Assembly (NCBI RefSeq): GCF_024171735.1
Contig: NZ_JAMTCH010000006.1
Coordinates: forward strand, 124,001 to 188,000
Direction of reading: 5' to 3'
Length of the DNA: 64,000 bases
DNA from: Prauserella alba
GTDB taxonomy: Bacteria > Actinomycetota > Actinomycetes > Mycobacteriales > Pseudonocardiaceae
In this document: positions 33,690-41,982 of the stretch, one piece after another
Layout: each line of letters starts with the position of its first letter
How positions within the stretch are numbered: position 1 is the stretch's first letter
Position numbers and translations under genes: made by a program
The notes under the pieces: generated by a model
The model's database searches: none
Told to the model about the DNA's origin: nothing
The model's input: only the letters and a program-made list of their open reading frames with translations

Positions 33690-34538
33690 TCAGTAGGTTG
33701 CGGCGACCAGACCGTGAATGGCGCGTGACACCTCGGCACGACCGGCAGGCTCGTAGCGGGCGACGAACTCGTTGCCCACCTCACCGGCATGAACCAGGTA
33801 GCGGCCCTCGGCGGTGTCCACCCAGCCGACCGAGCGCGGCGCGGATCGCTCACCGGCGAACGCCGACACGACCACCTGCCCACCGCCCCGTCGCTGCGCC
33901 GCGAACGCGCGGCGCAGTCGCTGCTCCCCGGATTCCCCGTCACCTCGCGACCTTCTCGGCGCGGAGGTCCGGCCGACGACGCGGATGTTGCCGAACGCGT
34001 TCGTCTCTTCCTCGTCGTGGGCACGCTCTGCCGCTTTCTGCGCATCGAACGCGGAACGGTACTCGGGCAGACTCTGCCGAACGGTGGCTTCGGGGCCGCT
34101 GGCCGCCGACACCGCGGGGAGCGCGCCGGTGAGGACGTCGACGAGATCGTCGTCGGAGAAGGACCGGAAAACCAGTTCGTCCTCACCGTGGTGCTGCGTG
34201 ACCCCGACCGCGTCCGCACCGTCGGTGACGACGAGCATCGCGATCTCGTTGTCCCGATCGTCGATTCCGCTCACCGCCGCCGATACGCGGTAGCGACCGA
34301 ACAGCTCGAATGCCCGCTGCAGGTTCGGGTGTGGGTCCTTGCCCACCAGCAACCCGCGTTCGGCGAGCGTACCGCTGACGATCCCGGCGAGTTTGCGCAG
34401 CCGGTCGGGATCGGTGGTGGTGTTGCGGACCCGCAAGGGAAACCGCCGGACATCGACACCGAACGCCTGAGCCACGACACTCGCCTCGACGCTGCCCAGC
34501 ACGAACTCGAAACTACCGAACACCTTGCTGGAGGCCAC
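33690..34538 (-). CDS. EspG-family ESX chaperone
   Basis: A 282-residue EspG family protein, a cytosolic chaperone for PE/PPE-type substrates of ESX secretion. Features are the opening SFEFVLGSVEASVVAQAFG, the ADGAD-like VVTDGADAVGVTQHHG strand pair, and DDDLVDVLTGALP. A long charged loop (about 165-215) is inserted before the last strands. The GTG at 34538 overlaps a GGAAAGG sequence; a GTG five codons on is the alternative. It is the first gene of the minus-strand half of the ESX locus. Confidence 0.78.
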   Translation of the reverse strand: MASSKVFGSFEFVLGSVEASVVAQAFGVDVRRFPLRVRNTTTDPDRLRKLAGIVSGTLAERGLLVGKDPHPNLQRAFELFGRYRVSAAVSGIDDRDNEIAMLVVTDGADAVGVTQHHGEDELVFRSFSDDDLVDVLTGALPAVSAASGPEATVRQSLPEYRSAFDAQKAAERAHDEEETNAFGNIRVVGRTSAPRRSRGDGESGEQRLRRAFAAQRRGGGQVVVSAFAGERSAPRSVGWVDTAEGRYLVHAGEVGNEFVARYEPAGRAEVSRAIHGLVAATY

Positions 34539-34630
34539 CTTTCCGGAAGAGCGCCGGGTGATCGCTTCGGGCCGAAGGCTAGCAGCAGTCCGGAGGGGCA
34601 GCTATGAGACCACTCGGATTCGCTTCGCCA

Positions 34631-34646
34631 GCGCTCATATGAGCGC
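34631..34646. promoter_or_regulatory. perfect 16-bp palindrome GCGCTCATATGAGCGC
   Basis: A fully symmetric palindrome 93 bases upstream of the EspG start and 312 bases upstream of the YbaB-like gene. Its AT core contrasts with the GC flanks. It is a candidate operator for the ESX genes; no regulator gene lies in the locus. Confidence 0.5.
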
Positions 34647-34792
34647 ACATCGATCGGACTGTGCGGGGGTTCTGGACCGGCGCGAGGTGCTGCCGATAGG
34701 TTGCCGGTGGCATCGTCGCCTCCTCATTGGACTGCATCCGACATCTCGCGGGTGTCGGATGCTCGCTCGTCGCGAGCCGGGCTGCCCTTGTC

Positions 34793-34840
34793 AGAGCAGC
34801 ACCGGAAGCAGAGCAGCACCGGAAGCAGAGCAGCACCGGG
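34793..34840. repeat. 17-base tandem repeat, about 2.8 copies
   Basis: The unit AGAGCAGCACCGGAAGC is repeated head to tail (34793-34809, 34810-34826, then a partial copy). It lies in the leader region of the plus-strand ESX genes. Confidence 0.8.
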
Positions 34841-34957
34841 AGTCGGAGCGGTCCGGGAAGTCGTTGCGGCGTCGAGACGGGTCGCGTTCATCGCCAGCAC
34901 GGAGGAAGCGTTCCGGTAACCGGTTCAAACGGCCCAACGTATTCGAAGGAGCAGGGT

Positions 34958-35485
34958 GTGGAGCCGAATCCGAATCTGAGGCCCGGCGAGGACCTCCAGC
35001 ACTACGTCGAACGGCAGGCCGTCGAGATGCAGCAACGGGCGGCCGAGCTGCAGGACGCGTTCTCGGCCGCGGCCGCGACGGTGAGTTCGCGCGACGGTGC
35101 GGTCACCGTCTCACTGGCCCCGAACGGCGCCCTGCGCAACATCCAGCTCGGCAAACGGGCCTGCGAGCTCGGCGAGGCACGGCTCACGACGACCATCATG
35201 GACACCGTCCGGGAGGCGCAGCGGCAGACCGCGCAGGCGGTCGCGGGCTCGGTGGAGTCGATCATGGGCGGCGGCGAGGTGCTCGAGATGATGCAGGGAT
35301 TCCTGCCCACCGACCCCGCGGCCGCGTCCGGGACGGACCGCGCCGCGTTCGCCGAACCTCCCGAACCGGACACGCAACCGCAGACACCGGGGTCCGCGGC
35401 ACCACCGCCCCCGCCGCCCGGGCCCGCACCCCGCCGCAGGCCCGCACGGGACGACGCAGATGACGATGAGGTGAATCCCTGGTGA
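34958..35485 (+). CDS. YbaB/EbfC-like protein of the ESX locus
   Basis: A 175-residue protein. Residues about 15-110 have the YbaB/EbfC layout: a long first helix (YVERQAVEMQQRAAELQDAF), the strand pair VTVSLAPNGALRNIQLG, and a second helix (IMDTVREAQRQTAQAVAGSV). The tail is Pro-rich and acidic (ADDDEVNPW). YbaB-type proteins bind DNA as dimers, but versions inside actinobacterial ESX loci are frequent and their role there is not settled. GTG start with AAGGAG six bases before it; the stop overlaps the next gene (GTGA). Confidence 0.75.
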   Translation: MEPNPNLRPGEDLQHYVERQAVEMQQRAAELQDAFSAAAATVSSRDGAVTVSLAPNGALRNIQLGKRACELGEARLTTTIMDTVREAQRQTAQAVAGSVESIMGGGEVLEMMQGFLPTDPAAASGTDRAAFAEPPEPDTQPQTPGSAAPPPPPPGPAPRRRPARDDADDDEVNPW

Positions 35486-35793
35486 GCAGTGGGTACGAAG
35501 TGGACGATCCGGAGGCGTTCGACGTCTTCGGCAGGCATCTGGACCAACTCGCCGACGATCTCCGCGGGACCGCCGAGATGATCGGCGGCTGTGTCGCCGA
35601 TCCCGGCCTGTTCGGCGCCGTCGGCCAGATCTTCGGTCTCGGTGCCACCATCCACTGTGGCAAGGCGCGGGATCAGTTCACCAGCTACGCCGCCTCGGTC
35701 GGAGCGCTCCGCGAGAAGCTCGACAAGGCCAAGCAGACCTACCTGCAGCAGGACGAGGACGTGGCCGGTTCGATCTCGGAGCACAAGGTATGA
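35482..35793 (+). CDS. EspC/WXG100-like small ESX protein
   Basis: A 103-residue helical protein with the size and two-helix pattern of EspC-type secreted ESX proteins: helix 1 around FGRHLDQLADDLRGTAEMIG, a Gly-rich turn (FGAVGQIFGLG in place of WxG), then helix 2 around FTSYAASVGALREKLDKAK. It overlaps its neighbours by four bases on both sides, so it is translated together with the YbaB-like protein and the large substrate. Confidence 0.7.
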   Translation: MSSGYEVDDPEAFDVFGRHLDQLADDLRGTAEMIGGCVADPGLFGAVGQIFGLGATIHCGKARDQFTSYAASVGALREKLDKAKQTYLQQDEDVAGSISEHKV

Positions 35794-37469
35794 GCGGGGA
35801 TTACCAGCCGGGCGACTTCTGGCACGACCCGCAGGAAACGCTGGGCAAGAAGGACATGCTCAGCGGCGCCGGCATCATGGACTCGGCCAACACGCTGAGC
35901 GTCGGCGTCGACGAGCGCAACGACGTGGCGATCGGCCTGGGCGCCACCGGGCTGGCACTCGACACCCTGGGACTGGCGATAGACCCGGTCGGCAGCCTCG
36001 TCTCGGCCGCCATCGGCTGGCTCATCGACCACGTGACGCCGTTCCGGGTTCCGCTCGACATGTTGATGGGCGATCCCGTCGGCATCGGAGCCGCGCAGGA
36101 AGCCATCGACGCCGAGCGCAAGAAGCTCTCCGAGTGGGCGGAGGATCACCGGAAAGCTCTGGAGGAGCTGAGAAAATCGTGGCGGGGCGCGGCGGCCGAC
36201 GCCTTCACCAAGGACATGGAGGGCCTGAAGGCCCACCTGGACTCGCTCGGAAAGTACGTCGATTCGGCGTCGCAGCAGATGGGCATCGCCGGCGGTCTGG
36301 TGGGCGCGTTCCGCGGCGTCATCCGCGACATCATCGCCGGCGTCCTCGGCGGTATCATCGCGGGCGCATTCGCGGCCGCCGCGGCCATGCCCTTCACCTT
36401 CGGCGCGTCGATTCCGATCTTCCTCGGTACGGTAGCCGCGACCGTCGGCATCACGATGGCGAAGATCGGGGTGCAGATCGCCAAGCTCACCCAGAAGCTC
36501 ACCAAGAGCCGCGCCAATGTCGACGAGACGGGCAAGATCGGCGACGACGCCGCCAAGGCCTTCGACGATGCGGCCACCGGCGGATCGAACCCCACACCGG
36601 GCGGCAGCGGCAGCGGCAGCGGCAGCGGCAGCGGCAGCGGCAGCGGCAGCGGCAGCGGCAGCGGCAGCGGCAGGGCGAACGGTGACACGAGCACGCCGGG
36701 GGGCAACAACCCCGGCGACAATGCCGGTACGAACGGCGGCAGCACCCCGAATCCCGGCGGCGGTCCTGCAGGCAATCCCGGCGGCGGTACGAAACCCCCG
36801 AAGCCGGACCTCACCGTCGACACCAACGTGCCCAAACCGGACGCGGGCAGCAGCCCTTCCAGCGGAGGCACCGAGTACTTCACGCCGGACACGTCTCCCC
36901 GGCCCGGCTCCGGTTCACCGGCCGGTTCGAACGCGCCGGGTTCGAACGGAAGCAGCCCCGGCGGCAACGGATCCATATCGTCCACACTGGACGGCGGTGG
37001 CCCACCCGGAGGCGGTGCCGGCAACTCCAACGCTGGCTCCGGCACAGGAAACAACGGCAACGGCACAGGAAATGCCGGCAACGGCGGCGGCAACGGTTCG
37101 GGGACGCCGGACGGTGGCGGCAAACCCGATGGCGATACCTCCCTCAAGCCCGGGCACGAACCGCCCGCCGACAAGATGGTGCGCTATGCCAAGGAGAACC
37201 TCGAGCAAACGATCGCCGACAAGCTGCCCCACGCGCGGCCTGCCGAGCACCGGATCATCCTCGACAGGTTCGATCAGTACGCGGGCATGGGCAAGCCCGA
37301 CCTGACGAGGGTGCTCGGTGACCAAGGCGCGGCGCGATTCGAGTCCATCGTCAAGACCCTGACGGACCCGGGCTACGGCGCTCGCGGATTCCTGTCCAAG
37401 AGCTCGATCGAGTTCATCAAGTCGCTGGGCGACGTCAACAAGGAAGTGAACATGAACGACGAGCAGTGA
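35790..37469 (+). CDS. large WXG-type T7SS substrate candidate with Gly/Ser repeat linker
   Basis: A 559-residue protein. Residues 1-160 are helical and contain W131-R-G133 (RKSWRGAAADAF). Residues about 165-235 hold two or three membrane helices (DIIAGVLGGIIAGAFAAAAA and SIPIFLGTVAATVGITMAKI). Residues about 265-455 are a disordered Gly/Ser/Pro/Asn linker including eleven Gly-Ser units. The last 100 residues form a separate folded domain (MVRYAKENLEQTIADKLPHA, ILDRFDQYAGMGKPDLTRVL). This trafficking domain-linker-tip layout is that of polymorphic T7SS effectors, but no immunity-like gene follows and the tip is not recognised. Confidence 0.7.
   Translation: MSGDYQPGDFWHDPQETLGKKDMLSGAGIMDSANTLSVGVDERNDVAIGLGATGLALDTLGLAIDPVGSLVSAAIGWLIDHVTPFRVPLDMLMGDPVGIGAAQEAIDAERKKLSEWAEDHRKALEELRKSWRGAAADAFTKDMEGLKAHLDSLGKYVDSASQQMGIAGGLVGAFRGVIRDIIAGVLGGIIAGAFAAAAAMPFTFGASIPIFLGTVAATVGITMAKIGVQIAKLTQKLTKSRANVDETGKIGDDAAKAFDDAATGGSNPTPGGSGSGSGSGSGSGSGSGSGSGSGRANGDTSTPGGNNPGDNAGTNGGSTPNPGGGPAGNPGGGTKPPKPDLTVDTNVPKPDAGSSPSSGGTEYFTPDTSPRPGSGSPAGSNAPGSNGSSPGGNGSISSTLDGGGPPGGGAGNSNAGSGTGNNGNGTGNAGNGGGNGSGTPDGGGKPDGDTSLKPGHEPPADKMVRYAKENLEQTIADKLPHARPAEHRIILDRFDQYAGMGKPDLTRVLGDQGAARFESIVKTLTDPGYGARGFLSKSSIEFIKSLGDVNKEVNMNDEQ
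36603..36673 (+). repeat. GGCAGC hexanucleotide microsatellite inside a coding region
   Basis: Eleven perfect GGCAGC units plus a partial twelfth, in frame, encoding a (Gly-Ser)n linker. Because the unit is six bases, copy-number changes by slippage keep the reading frame and alter only linker length. Confidence 0.95.
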
Positions 37470-37488
37470 CCGTCACGGAGCATCGGGG

Positions 37489-37551
37489 AACCGGGTCGCC
37501 CGGTTCGCGGGACCGCGGCGCACCGACCGTGTTCGGAGCGCCGCGGTCCCG
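37489..37551. terminator. double hairpin between convergent genes
   Basis: A small hairpin (AACCGGG-TCG-CCCGGTT, 37489-37505) is followed by a long one with a perfect 14-base stem (CGGGACCGCGGCGC at 37508-37521 with its complement at 37538-37551). They lie between the T7SS substrate gene and the nitrilase gene and can stop transcription from both sides. Confidence 0.75.
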
Positions 37552-37583
37552 TACGTCCGAGAGGTCACGAGCCGCCGTGGACC

Positions 37584-38423
37584 TCATCCTGCGGACATGC
37601 CCCGCGCATCCGGGTACCCGTACAGCTCCGGCCTGCGGTCCGACAACACATCGTTGTGCGCCGAGATCGCCTTGTTCCGTGCCCGGGACAAGGTCAGGTC
37701 GGCGACGACCAGGCGCTCCTCGCCGGTGGCGGCGTCCCCGCCCGCCACGATCCACCCCGCTTCGTCGATGACGACCGTGCCGCGGGTCCATTCCTGTCCG
37801 CGTTCGGTTCCTCCTCGGTCGCACACGGCCATGAACACCCGGTTCGTCCGGGCCGCGGCCATCGCCTGGACGACCTCCGGCGGCCGCTCCCCCTCGGGCC
37901 GCGGCACCACCGGCCAGTTCACCGGGGCGACGAGCAGCTCCGCGCCGCGCAAGGCGAGCGACCGCGGCATCTCGGGGAATTCCAGGTCGTAGCAGATCAG
38001 CACCCCCACCCGGCGGCCGGCTACCTCGACGACCGGCGCCGGCTCCGCACCCGGCCGGAAGACGAGCCGTTCACGATCCCACAGGTGCGTCTTGCGATAC
38101 ACGGCCTGCACCCGTCCACCGTGGAGCACCACGGCGCTGTTGTAGAGGGCACCGTCGTCGCCGAGCTCGCAGAACCCGGCGACGACGCTCATCTCACCCG
38201 CGACACGCGCCCATTCGGCCAGCGTCACGTCGTCCGCGGCCATCGCCGCTGCTCGTGCCTCCGCCGTGTCGGCGAACACATAGCCCGACGTCGCCAGCTC
38301 CGGAAGCACGGCGAGGTCCGCACCCTGCTCGCGGGCCCTGGTGATCCAGTCGGCGACCCGCCTGCGGTTGCCGACTGGATCGCCGACGACCGGCGCGAAC
38401 TCGGCGCACGCGACCCTGGTCAC
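37584..38423 (-). CDS. nitrilase-superfamily amidohydrolase
   Basis: A 279-residue carbon-nitrogen hydrolase with a complete catalytic triad: E42 (LPELATSGY), K111 (YRKTHLWD) and C144 (LICYDLEFPE). Family members hydrolyse amides, nitriles or carbamoyl compounds. The motif set resembles omega-amidase or carbamoylputrescine/ureidopropionase-like branches rather than true nitrilases. GTG start overlapping the stop of the NTF2-like gene (GTGA), so it belongs to the hisD1 operon and is its last gene. Confidence 0.85.
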   Translation of the reverse strand: MTRVACAEFAPVVGDPVGNRRRVADWITRAREQGADLAVLPELATSGYVFADTAEARAAAMAADDVTLAEWARVAGEMSVVAGFCELGDDGALYNSAVVLHGGRVQAVYRKTHLWDRERLVFRPGAEPAPVVEVAGRRVGVLICYDLEFPEMPRSLALRGAELLVAPVNWPVVPRPEGERPPEVVQAMAAARTNRVFMAVCDRGGTERGQEWTRGTVVIDEAGWIVAGGDAATGEERLVVADLTLSRARNKAISAHNDVLSDRRPELYGYPDARGMSAG

Positions 38424-39685
38424 TCGCCCGGGCCGTCCCGCAGCAGCTGGGCGAGGACGTCGAACTCGTTGAACAACGACCACTCCTCGACGATCTCCCC
38501 CTGGGAGAAGTAGAGCTGCGACATGCCCCAGAGGTGCACCCGCCTGCCGGTCGGGGTCCCGTACAGACCGTAACCGCGGTGGGTACCGGAACCACTCCAG
38601 CGCACCGACACGCTGTAACCGTCGACGTCGTTGCCCATCCAGTACACCTCGTCGACCCGAACACCCATGTCCGGGAACGTCGCCAGGAGGTTGCGCGCCA
38701 TGCCGCGTACGTCCGAACGCCCGTAACCGGTGCGGTTGGTCGTCCCGTGCCAGCGCACGGTCCGCGCATAGATGCGGTCGACGGCGCTGAGGTCGCGCCG
38801 GTTGTACACGTCGTGGAAGAGCCTGCGCACCTCGTGCTCGACGTCGAAGCCGGGCGTCGAAGGGTCGGGGTACGGCATCGGCTTGCGCCCGCCCTCGATC
38901 CGGTCGGTCTCGGCGAACCCACGCTCAGCCAGGCCGGGGAAGTCCTTGGAGTTGCCGTACTCCCGCGCCGCAGCGAGCACGTCGATGCCGAGCTGCTGCA
39001 ACTTCGCCGCGGTGTTGTAGAGGACCCACTCCTCGTAGATCTCGTTGTCACGCACCACGCAGTTGGCCATGACCCAGGTCTCGAGCTTGCGGCCGGTCGG
39101 CTCGCCCCAACGCCACGGACCGGTGTGGTGGCCGATGTTGATCGCCCGATGCGACGTGACGAAACCTTCCGTGTCGGTACCAGCCCAGATCACGTCGTCG
39201 GCGTAGTGCCGGCAGTCCGGGAACGCGTTGATGCTCTGCATCGTGCCGGCGACGAGCTGTTCGACGCCGAAGTGGACACCGCTGTCGTCGTAGAGGCGGC
39301 AGCCTGGCGCGTAGGTGTCGTAGATGTAACCCACGTCCTGGTCTTCCCAGATGCGGTGAGTGATGCGGACGATGTAGTCGACGATGTCGGTGTAGGTGTC
39401 CTCGAAGCCCTGCAGCGACTGCCGGCGTTCACCGTGCACCACGTTCGGCGCGTCGACGCCGTACCCCGGATTCACCGCGATGGCGTGATCGACGGGCATC
39501 GTCCGGCGCCTCGGAGCCATGGTCCCCGGCGGGCTCGACGGCACGCCGGTCCTCCCCCGGCCGTCGCCACCGGAGAACGCACCGGCGCCCGGCGACGTCG
39601 TCCCCGTCGCCGTCTTCGCATCCGATGTGGACCGACCGCCGGTCGACTCCGCGGTGCTGTCGTGATTCTCGGCTTCCTTGCTCAT
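38420..39685 (-). CDS. tandem NTF2/SnoaL-like domain protein (A)
   Basis: A 421-residue cytosolic protein. After a disordered Ser/Thr/Gly-rich leader of about 65 residues, two NTF2/SnoaL-like alpha+beta barrels follow: one around YIYDTYAPGCRLYDDSGVHF to NEIYEEWVLYNTAAKLQ, the other around DLSAVDRIYARTVRWHG to GEIVEEWSLFNEFDVLAQL. The xxxEEWxLxNxxxxLxQL ending occurs in both halves, so it arose by domain duplication. SnoaL-like folds act as cyclases, dehydratases, isomerases or binding proteins. It sits between the HisD-like and nitrilase genes with 4-bp overlaps on both sides. A paralogue lies in the ABC operon. Confidence 0.78.
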   Translation of the reverse strand: MSKEAENHDSTAESTGGRSTSDAKTATGTTSPGAGAFSGGDGRGRTGVPSSPPGTMAPRRRTMPVDHAIAVNPGYGVDAPNVVHGERRQSLQGFEDTYTDIVDYIVRITHRIWEDQDVGYIYDTYAPGCRLYDDSGVHFGVEQLVAGTMQSINAFPDCRHYADDVIWAGTDTEGFVTSHRAINIGHHTGPWRWGEPTGRKLETWVMANCVVRDNEIYEEWVLYNTAAKLQQLGIDVLAAAREYGNSKDFPGLAERGFAETDRIEGGRKPMPYPDPSTPGFDVEHEVRRLFHDVYNRRDLSAVDRIYARTVRWHGTTNRTGYGRSDVRGMARNLLATFPDMGVRVDEVYWMGNDVDGYSVSVRWSGSGTHRGYGLYGTPTGRRVHLWGMSQLYFSQGEIVEEWSLFNEFDVLAQLLRDGPGE

Positions 39686-41013
39686 GACTCCTCCTGCCCG
39701 GAACGGTAACGCTCCAGTCGCACGGTCGCTGTCTTCCGGTGGGCCGCCATGCCTTCGTAGTCGGAGATCGCGTCCACTGCCTCGGCCAGCAGCGGCGTCG
39801 CCTCACGGCTCACCCGCTGGTACGTGAGCAGCTTCAGGAACCGCGAGACCGACAGGCCGGCGCTGTGCTTGGCCCCGCCCGCGGTCGGCAGCACGTGGTT
39901 CGTGCCGGCCATGCCCTTGTCCGAATAGGCCACGGTGCTCCACGGTCCGAGGAACAGTGATCCGTAGTTGCGGAGCGCGCCGTGGTAGTACGCGTCGTCG
40001 GCGGTGTGGACCTCCAGATGTTCGGGAGCCAGATCGTCCATCAGCGCGACCGCCGTGGCCTCGTCCTTGGCCCAGGTGACCGAGCCGTGATCGCGCCAGG
40101 CAGGTCCCGCGACCTCGCTGGTCGCCAATGTCGCGAGCTGGCGGTCGGCCTCGGCGATCACCTGCTCGCCGAGCCGCTGCGACGTCGTGACGAGCGCGGC
40201 CGGCGAGTTGACCCCGTGCTCGGCCTGTCCCAGCAGGTCGGCGGCGACCAACTCCGGATCGGCGGTCTCGTCGGCGATCACCGCCACCTCGGAAGGGCCG
40301 GCGAGCAGGTCGATCGCGACCGTGCCGAACAGCTGGCGTTTCGCCTCGGCGACATAGGCGTTCCCCGCCCCTACGATCATGTCCACCTCGGGCTCACCGA
40401 GCAGCCCGAACGCCATCGCGGCCAGCGCCTGAACGCCACCGAGCGCGTACGCACGGTCCACACCGGACAGATATGCCGAGTACAGCACGGCGGGGTGCGC
40501 CCGGCCGTCCGGTCCCGGCGGGCTGCACGCCAGCACCGTGGGAACCCCCGCGGCCTTGGCGACACCCGCGGTCATGAATGCGCTGGCGAGCAACGGAAAC
40601 CGGCCCGCGGGAAGGTAGGCGCCGACGCGTTCGACGGGCACGTAGCGGTGGCCCGTGACCAGCCCGGGCGCGAGCTCGGTCTCGAAGTCGACGAGGTGGG
40701 CGCGCTGGGCGAGCGCGAACGCGCGGGTGCGCTCGGCGCCGAGTTCGAGGCCGGCCCGCACCTCCTTCGGCAGCTCGTCACCCGAGCGGGCCAGCTCGCC
40801 CGCACCCAGTTCGACGTCACCGCCTTCCGAGCCGTCGAGTTCACTGGCGTACCGCAGCACCGCGTCCATCCCGCCGCGCTCGATCTCGGACAACATCTCC
40901 GACACGCGATCGGCGACGGCCGGATCCCGTTGGGCGGGTGGCCGGTCGACGGGTTCCTTCAGCAGGCGGTAGGCACCGTCCAGTTCGGCCAGTCGTGAAG
41001 AACTGAATCTCAT
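39682..41013 (-). CDS. HisD-family NAD-dependent dehydrogenase (1)
   Basis: A 443-residue homologue of histidinol dehydrogenase. All zinc and catalytic residues are visible: Q263 and H266 (GQAEHG), D365 (YSDKGMAGTNHV), H425 (GMAAHRK) and the E331-H332 pair (LAPEHLE). The absence of other his genes and the presence of a second copy 8.5 kb away argue for a catabolic role, as in HpsN (sulfopropanediol 3-dehydrogenase), a known HisD-fold catabolic enzyme. It would perform a four-electron oxidation of an alcohol to an acid. First gene of the minus-strand hisD1-NTF2-nitrilase operon, divergent from a LysR gene. Confidence 0.82.
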   Translation of the reverse strand: MRFSSSRLAELDGAYRLLKEPVDRPPAQRDPAVADRVSEMLSEIERGGMDAVLRYASELDGSEGGDVELGAGELARSGDELPKEVRAGLELGAERTRAFALAQRAHLVDFETELAPGLVTGHRYVPVERVGAYLPAGRFPLLASAFMTAGVAKAAGVPTVLACSPPGPDGRAHPAVLYSAYLSGVDRAYALGGVQALAAMAFGLLGEPEVDMIVGAGNAYVAEAKRQLFGTVAIDLLAGPSEVAVIADETADPELVAADLLGQAEHGVNSPAALVTTSQRLGEQVIAEADRQLATLATSEVAGPAWRDHGSVTWAKDEATAVALMDDLAPEHLEVHTADDAYYHGALRNYGSLFLGPWSTVAYSDKGMAGTNHVLPTAGGAKHSAGLSVSRFLKLLTYQRVSREATPLLAEAVDAISDYEGMAAHRKTATVRLERYRSGQEES

Positions 41014-41085
41014 GCGGTCGACGCTAGATACGGCGTAACCAAAGGACAACCCCATGCAATCTTGACCTTCCGATAGGGTTTCCCT

Positions 41086-41982
41086 GTGACATTGAAACAG
41101 CTTCGCGCGTTCCTGGAGGCAGTGCGGACCGGCTCGTTCACGGCCGCGGCCGCACGGATGGACATCACGCAGGCCTCCGTGTCGGAACTGATCCGGAAAC
41201 TCGAGGACGAGCACGGCACGCCCGTGTTCTCGCGCGGCGGGAGGCGGCTCGTCCTCACGGCCGCGGGTTCGGCACTGCTCCCTTTCGCCGAACGCGCCGT
41301 CGCCGCGGCCGACGGGGCCGAACAGGCGCTGCGGTCCGTCCGCTCCCTCCGCGGTGGCGTCGCGACGTTCGGCCTGCTGCGCAACGCCGCCTACTACCTC
41401 CTGTCCGACCTGGCCGAGCAGTTCCACGACAACTATCCCGAGGTTCGGATCCGGCTGATCGGCCTAAACTCGGTCGAAGTGGCTTCGGCCGTCGCCGCAG
41501 GCACCGTGGAGGCGGGCCTGGTCGTGCTCCCCATCGACGACGAGGGCCTCGACGTCACGCCTCTGCTGCGCGACGAGGTCCGGTACGCCAGCGCCGATCC
41601 GGCACGCGTGGCCGAGCCGGTGACGACCGCCGGGCTCGGCAGGTCGCGGCTGATCCTCTACGACGCGCACTACGGCTGGGCCGATCCGACGCGCAGGCAG
41701 CTCGCGGAACGCGCCCAGGTGGCCGGTGTCAAACTCGAGCCGTGGATCGAGGTCGAGCATGTCGAATCCGCTCTCGCGCTCGTCGCACGCGGCATCGGTG
41801 ACACGATCGTGTCGAGAGCGGTCGCGGAGAGTTCGGTGTGCCCGCCGTCGGTGCACACGGTCGAGTTCGCCGAACCGCTCCACGAGACGATCGCACTGGT
41901 CAGCAGGGAAGGCGAGGTGCTCTCGCCCGCGAGCCGCGAGCTCGCCCGGCTCGCCCAGCGCATGCTGCTCAGCCGGTCATGA
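41086..41982 (+). CDS. LysR-type regulator
   Basis: A 298-residue LysR regulator: helix-turn-helix FLEAVRTGSFTAAAARMDIT and ASVSELIRKLEDEHG at the N-terminus, effector domain with GLLRNAAYYLLSDLAEQFH and ALVARGIGDTIVS. It shares a 72-base promoter region with the divergent hisD1 operon, which is therefore its likely target. GTG start. Its last six bases overlap the convergent NTF2-like gene. Confidence 0.85.
   Translation: MTLKQLRAFLEAVRTGSFTAAAARMDITQASVSELIRKLEDEHGTPVFSRGGRRLVLTAAGSALLPFAERAVAAADGAEQALRSVRSLRGGVATFGLLRNAAYYLLSDLAEQFHDNYPEVRIRLIGLNSVEVASAVAAGTVEAGLVVLPIDDEGLDVTPLLRDEVRYASADPARVAEPVTTAGLGRSRLILYDAHYGWADPTRRQLAERAQVAGVKLEPWIEVEHVESALALVARGIGDTIVSRAVAESSVCPPSVHTVEFAEPLHETIALVSREGEVLSPASRELARLAQRMLLSRS

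Larger units (their letters stand above)
34539..34957. other. 419-base divergent intergenic region of the ESX locus
   Basis: This gap separates espG from the YbaB-like gene. It holds the 16-bp palindrome at 34631-34646, the 17-base tandem repeat at 34793-34840 and, just before the YbaB-like gene, AAGGAG at 34946-34951. No credible gene is visible. Confidence 0.6.

Noticed and set aside
34579-34836. An 85-codon minus-strand frame in the ESX intergenic region
   Set aside because: Cys/Ala/Thr-rich, spans the tandem repeat, no ribosome-binding site and no protein-like pattern.
36603-36673. CRISPR-like array
   Set aside because: The repeat is a contiguous hexamer without spacers and encodes a Gly-Ser linker in frame.
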